The notes beneath the pieces are model-generated. The model made no database searches. It saw only the letters and a list, made by a program, of their open reading frames with translations, and was not told where the DNA came from. This document shows, in pieces, positions 5,555 to 6,952 of a stretch of DNA of 6,952 nucleotides (the first letter of the stretch is position 1; the number at the start of each line of letters is the position of its first letter). The DNA comes from Euryarchaeota archaeon UBA433 (lineage in GTDB: Archaea > Thermoplasmatota > Poseidoniia > Poseidoniales > Poseidoniaceae). The position numbers and the translations under genes are program-made. The stretch covers positions 1 to 6,952 of the forward strand of contig DAFX01000024.1 of NCBI GenBank assembly GCA_002495535.1. The letters are read 5' to 3'.

Positions 5555-6796
5555 ATGACCGAGAGAGTGACAGCCACGACAACGCCGTACACCATCGGGC
5601 GCCCTCCGTTCCGACCGGGTGATGAAGCGGATTTTGGCGGTAAATTCACAGAACAACCGGGCGATTTGAATCGACCTGATCCCTTGTCCTGCTCGGCACA
5701 AGACACCGTGGATCACGCCGTCGGTTTGGTGCGGGTGCTCGATGACAACGGCATCGCCAGTGGCGAATGGGATCCAAAGCTCGATGCTCAGACCCTCATT
5801 CAAGGCCTCGAATACATGATGCGGCTGCGTATTTTCGACGATCGAATGATCAAGATGCAGCGAACTGGAAAACTCTCGTTTTACATGCGATCTTTCGGTG
5901 AAGAAGCCATTGCCATCGCTCAAACTATGGCGCTCGAAACTCAAGATTGGGTCTTTCCCTCCTACCGTCAACCCGGGGCACAATTCGTCCGTGGACGAGA
6001 CATGGTCAGTATGATTTGCCACTGCATCGGCAACACTGAAGACAACGTCAAAGGACGCCAAATGCCGGTCCACTACACCTGGAAAGAAGGACGGTTCATT
6101 TCGATCTCTTCACCTGTTGGAACCCAATTCTCTCAAGCAGTTGGTGTGGCTATGGCCAGTGCATACAAGGGCGATGATGAAGTCTGTATTTCTTGGCTCG
6201 GCGATGGAACCTCTGCACAAGGCGATTACCATTACGCACTCAACTTTGCATCCACATTCAAACCCCCGGTGATCCTCAATGTGGTCAACAACCAGTGGGC
6301 AATTTCTACCCACGCCAACCTTGCCACCGGAGGCCGCACCTTCGCAGAGCGTGGTTTGGCCTACGACATTCCGTCCATTCGAGTGGATGGAAACGATTTC
6401 CTTGCCCTCTACAGCGTTACAAAGTGGGCTCGCGACCGAGGCGCTGCTGGTCTTGGCGCCACCCACATCGAAGTCTACACCTACAGAGCAGGCGGTCACT
6501 CATCATCTGACGACCCGTCCGCCTACCGACCAAAGGAGGAATTCAAGTGCTGGCCTGGCGGCGATCCAATCGCACGATTGAAAGATCACCTGATCAAAAA
6601 CGAGATGTGGGACGAAGAGCGCGATGCGGCTTTGGCTCAGAAAATCGACGATGAAGTCATGACCTCTTACCGAGCAGCATGTGAATTTGGCGACTTGGCC
6701 AGCGGACCATACCCGCCTGCCTCAACCATCTTCACTGAAGTCTACGAAACTGTGCCTTGGCACATTCAGGAACAGCGAGAGGAACTCGGAAAGTGA
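5555..6796 (+). CDS. 2-oxoacid dehydrogenase E1 component, alpha subunit (branched-chain type)
   Basis: This is the thiamine diphosphate-binding half of the alpha2beta2 E1 decarboxylase, which decarboxylates a 2-oxoacid and reductively acylates the lipoyl group of E2. The protein has 413 residues. An N-terminal region of about 85 residues includes VRVLDDNGI, like the YRVMDRQG of BCKDHA. The core then begins with RLRIFDDRMIKMQRTGKLSFYM. ISSPVGTQ (about 184-190) and KGRQMPVHY are strongly branched-chain-type. The ThDP/Mg motif starts at GDG (216-218) and ends at NN (245-246). The loop YRAGGHSSSDDPSAYR (310-325) corresponds to the phosphorylation loop of mammalian BCKDHA, with GGHS in place of HHS. 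Similarity throughout favours the branched-chain enzyme over pyruvate dehydrogenase, though archaeal enzymes of this family can be broad and the substrate is inferred. The start is set by GAGGTGA 4 bases upstream. It sits between lipA and E1 beta in one operon. Confidence 0.94.
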   Translation: MTERVTATTTPYTIGRPPFRPGDEADFGGKFTEQPGDLNRPDPLSCSAQDTVDHAVGLVRVLDDNGIASGEWDPKLDAQTLIQGLEYMMRLRIFDDRMIKMQRTGKLSFYMRSFGEEAIAIAQTMALETQDWVFPSYRQPGAQFVRGRDMVSMICHCIGNTEDNVKGRQMPVHYTWKEGRFISISSPVGTQFSQAVGVAMASAYKGDDEVCISWLGDGTSAQGDYHYALNFASTFKPPVILNVVNNQWAISTHANLATGGRTFAERGLAYDIPSIRVDGNDFLALYSVTKWARDRGAAGLGATHIEVYTYRAGGHSSSDDPSAYRPKEEFKCWPGGDPIARLKDHLIKNEMWDEERDAALAQKIDDEVMTSYRAACEFGDLASGPYPPASTIFTEVYETVPWHIQEQREELGK

Positions 6797-6801
6797 GGTG
6801 A
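6795..6801 (+). promoter_or_regulatory. Ribosome binding site overlapping the E1 alpha stop codon
   Basis: GAGGTGA again overlaps the upstream TGA stop by two bases. It lies 2 bases before the first ATG of E1 beta (6804) and 5 bases before the second (6807). Spacing favours the second ATG. Confidence 0.7.
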
Positions 6802-6803
6802 CC

Positions 6804-6952
6804 ATGATGACAGACATGAACATGATCAAAGCACTCAACTCGGCCCTCGAGGTTCAACTCGAAAAGGACCCAAACATCGTCATCTTTGGCGAAGACGTCG
6901 GGTTCTTCGGCGGTGTGTTCCGAGTCACAGACGGTTTGCAAAAGAAGTTCGG
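6804..6952 (+). CDS. 2-oxoacid dehydrogenase E1 component, beta subunit, N-terminal part
   Basis: The first 49 residues of a gene cut by the right window edge are present. MNMIKALNSALEVQLEKDP, then IVIFGEDVGFFGGVFRVTDG and QKKFG, match the N terminus of E1 beta. They are close to BCKDHB, whose equivalent segment reads VIFGEDVAFGGVFR. The GED motif contributes to the ThDP site. E1 beta pairs with the E1 alpha encoded just upstream; the two genes are 7 bases apart by the first ATG. Two adjacent ATGs (6804 and 6807) can start it, and a third lies at 6816. Ribosome binding site spacing favours 6807, one residue shorter. The E2 and E3 genes would be expected to the right, outside the window. Confidence 0.93.
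   Translation, partial: MMTDMNMIKALNSALEVQLEKDPNIVIFGEDVGFFGGVFRVTDGLQKKF

Noticed and set aside
5468..6073. Open frame of 201 codons on the minus strand
   Set aside because: It lies opposite the end of lipA and the E1 alpha gene, both of which have clear family motifs; no ribosome binding site or domain supports it.

Overview
The window looks like a stretch of an archaeal chromosome, most likely a marine planktonic euryarchaeon of the Poseidoniales (Marine Group II) type. This assignment is an inference. It rests on four things: GGTGA ribosome binding sites that match an archaeal 16S 3' end, a tRNA gene without an encoded CCA, exported proteins with thrombospondin-3-like repeats or with a C-terminal membrane anchor and acidic tail, and a lipoate-dependent 2-oxoacid dehydrogenase operon. 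A halophile is unlikely because GC content is moderate and the metabolic proteins are not strongly acidic.

The left two thirds (1-4365) is transcribed leftward. Reading from the right, it holds a short-chain reductase of the pteridine reductase (PTR1/FolM) type (4365-3619), a tRNA-Leu(UAA) (3566-3483), a 977-residue exported protein anchored at its C terminus (3371-438), and the N-terminal end of a second exported protein with calcium-binding thrombospondin-3-like repeats (318 to beyond the left edge). Short gaps between these units carry hairpins and T-tracts that probably separate transcripts.

The right third (4538-6952) is transcribed rightward from a divergent intergenic region. It encodes lipoyl synthase, then the E1 alpha subunit of a branched-chain-type 2-oxoacid dehydrogenase, then the start of E1 beta, which runs off the right edge. 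The three genes are tightly packed. At both junctions the upstream stop codon is fused to the next ribosome binding site in the same 8-base string, TGAGGTGA. The logic is clear: LipA makes the lipoyl cofactor on which the complex encoded by the following genes depends.

I see no CRISPR array, insertion sequence, prophage or defence system, and no strong sign of a new multi-gene system. The points most worth a second look are a long inverted repeat with an internal tandem repeat in the SDR/lipA divergent region, a possible TTG start for lipA, the substitution of U for the near-universal A58 in the tRNA, the PTR1-like active site of the SDR, and the poorly recognisable 977-residue surface protein with its four close cysteine pairs.
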